Shown piece by piece: positions 6,259-7,175 of a DNA stretch of 7,175 nucleotides; position 1 is the first letter of the stretch; each line of letters starts with the position of its first letter. The stretch comes from JBHPHI01 sp042569595. GTDB lineage: Bacteria; Patescibacteriota; Microgenomatia; UBA1400; 2-01-FULL-45-11. The notes beneath the pieces were generated by a model. The model was not told the origin of the DNA. It worked only from the letters and a program-made list of their open reading frames with translations, and did not search any database. The DNA lies in assembly GCA_042569595.1 (NCBI GenBank), contig JBHPHI010000031.1, positions 1-7,175 of the forward strand, given 5' to 3'. The position numbers were made by a program, and so were the translations under genes.

Positions 6259-6263
6259 ACTTT

Positions 6264-7175
6264 ATGAAGCGATTTTTGGGAATTTCTTTAAATGTTTGGT
6301 GGGTGTTGTTGATTTGGATGGCGGTTTTACTGGGGCTGTTGCTACGAACTTATAAGGCCGACGAGTATCCTCTTAGTCAAAATGATGATGGGTTGTTTTA
6401 TGCGTGGGTAGGAAGCAGTTCTTGGGATGACTTTCTTCATCCAACAAGTTTGACGATTTTTGAAGACAGTGAAGCTCTTTTTTGGAGGAGTCAGTATAAA
6501 GACTTTGACCCTCGTGACAGGTTTGGATTTAGGCTTTCTGAGCCGTGGTTTGATAGTCCAGTTTTTGCATCTATGTTAATAGCACTTCCGGCCAGGTTTA
6601 TGGGCTACGTTGGTTTTGAGCAGATCCCGCATATGTTGGTGAGGTTGCCGGCAATAGTTGTAAGTGTATTTACTTTAATTCTGACATATTTGCTGGGAAG
6701 AGAGTTGTTTGGGAAAAGAGTGGGGTTTTGGGGGTTGTTGGTTTTATCGGTGTGGCCTTTGGCAGTTTTTTCTCAAAGACAAAGTTATTTAGAAAACTTT
6801 TTAACTCCATTGTTGTTGCTGGGATTGTTGGGTGTATTAAAACTAAAGAAGAGTGAAAAAAAATGGGAAAAGATAGTTTTATTAGTGTCTTTGGTTTCTG
6901 GGTGGGTGAAGTTTTCAGGGTTTTTTATTCCCGCAATACTAGCGTATTGGTTGTCTACGAATAAAAATTGGAAGCTTTTTTGGAAGGTGTTGTTGGTGTT
7001 TGGTGTATCCATTGGGGCATATTTTGCGTACGGCCATTTTGTAGGCGGGGGTGTTTTTTGGGAGACGCTACTAAGTCAAGGAGGCAGGGGTTCTTATTTA
7101 CTGAGCTGGTTTCATGTAATGGGTAGGTCTGGTATTTATGAAAATATTTCTGACTCTTGGTGGTATTTGGGATGG
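6264..7175 (+). CDS. GT39/PMT-like membrane glycosyltransferase, 3' end outside window
   Basis: An open frame runs 304 codons from ATG 6264 to the last base, so only the N-terminal part is present; full-length relatives usually have about 450-600 residues. It resembles GT-C fold transferases (family 39, ArnT and protein mannosyltransferase relatives), which move a sugar from a polyprenyl-phosphate carrier to an acceptor on the outer face of the membrane. Helix 1 covers about residues 11-28. The following outer loop has acidic residues (ADE at 32-34, NDD at 40-42) of the kind GT-C enzymes use for catalysis. Then come EPWFDSPVFASML (93-105), the family-like stretch VRLPAIVVSVFTLILTYLLG (126-145), RELFGKRVGFWG, and WPLAVFSQRQSYLENFLTP (164-182), followed by more helices. 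Trp, Val, Leu and Gly are abundant, matching the G/T-rich plus strand. The sugar and acceptor cannot be inferred. Confidence 0.85.
   Translation, partial: MKRFLGISLNVWWVLLIWMAVLLGLLLRTYKADEYPLSQNDDGLFYAWVGSSSWDDFLHPTSLTIFEDSEALFWRSQYKDFDPRDRFGFRLSEPWFDSPVFASMLIALPARFMGYVGFEQIPHMLVRLPAIVVSVFTLILTYLLGRELFGKRVGFWGLLVLSVWPLAVFSQRQSYLENFLTPLLLLGLLGVLKLKKSEKKWEKIVLLVSLVSGWVKFSGFFIPAILAYWLSTNKNWKLFWKVLLVFGVSIGAYFAYGHFVGGGVFWETLLSQGGRGSYLLSWFHVMGRSGIYENISDSWWYLGW

Noticed and set aside
1..7175. tRNA, rRNA, CRISPR arrays, transposases and riboswitches
   Set aside because: None was seen. The gaps between genes are about 7 to 65 bases, too short for such elements, and no direct repeat array is visible.

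Overview
The window looks like a stretch of a compact, AT-leaning bacterial genome, most likely from the candidate phyla radiation (Patescibacteria, possibly a Microgenomates lineage). This placement is an inference from three things: very tight gene packing, no convincing Shine-Dalgarno sequence before any gene, and the mix of families (GT39-type glycosyltransferase, RimK-like ligases, a short MnmA). TGA acts as an ordinary stop at one clear gene junction, so the glycine-recoding lineages are unlikely. Assignment below domain level is tentative.

Layout. Positions 1-486 (minus strand) hold the N-terminal part of a MIO-dependent aromatic amino acid lyase/aminomutase. The gene runs into a perfect 37-bp inverted repeat at the window edge and stops there, which looks like a fold-back junction. 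Positions 552-2757 (plus) hold a two-gene operon: a signal-peptide plus seven-helix membrane protein related to the 7TM domain that is usually fused to an inactive transglutaminase, then a protein joining a RimK-like ATP-grasp ligase to a retropepsin-like aspartic protease domain. Positions 4528-2754 (minus) hold two translationally coupled ATP-grasp ligases, one of cyanophycin synthetase/GshAB type and one RimK-like. Position 4582-5644 (plus) is mnmA, the tRNA 2-thiouridylase, broken by one extra G in an eight-G run inside its PP-loop. Position 6246-5641 (minus) is an unrecognised membrane-anchored protein. From 6264 to the end (plus) lies the N-terminal 304 codons of a GT39-like membrane glycosyltransferase. 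No stretch longer than 300 bases lacks a gene; no tRNA, rRNA, CRISPR or insertion sequence was seen.

How the genes may work together. The central 4 kb holds three ATP-grasp carboxylate-amine ligases, a retropepsin-like protease domain and a 7TM protein. RimK-like ligase, retropepsin-like protease and 7TM/transglutaminase proteins are a known genomic association, thought to add and remove peptide or amino acid tags. The form here is unusual: ligase and protease are fused, the transglutaminase domain is absent, and two further ligases converge on the pair. A membrane-linked peptide synthesis or tagging system is a reasonable hypothesis, but the substrate cannot be read from the sequence. mnmA is housekeeping and probably unrelated.

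Gene expression. Four of five assignable start codons lie exactly 6 nt after a -10-like hexamer, and the fifth lies 8 nt after one, which points to leaderless mRNAs. Both convergent gene pairs overlap by 4 nt at their stop codons, leaving no room for terminators between them.
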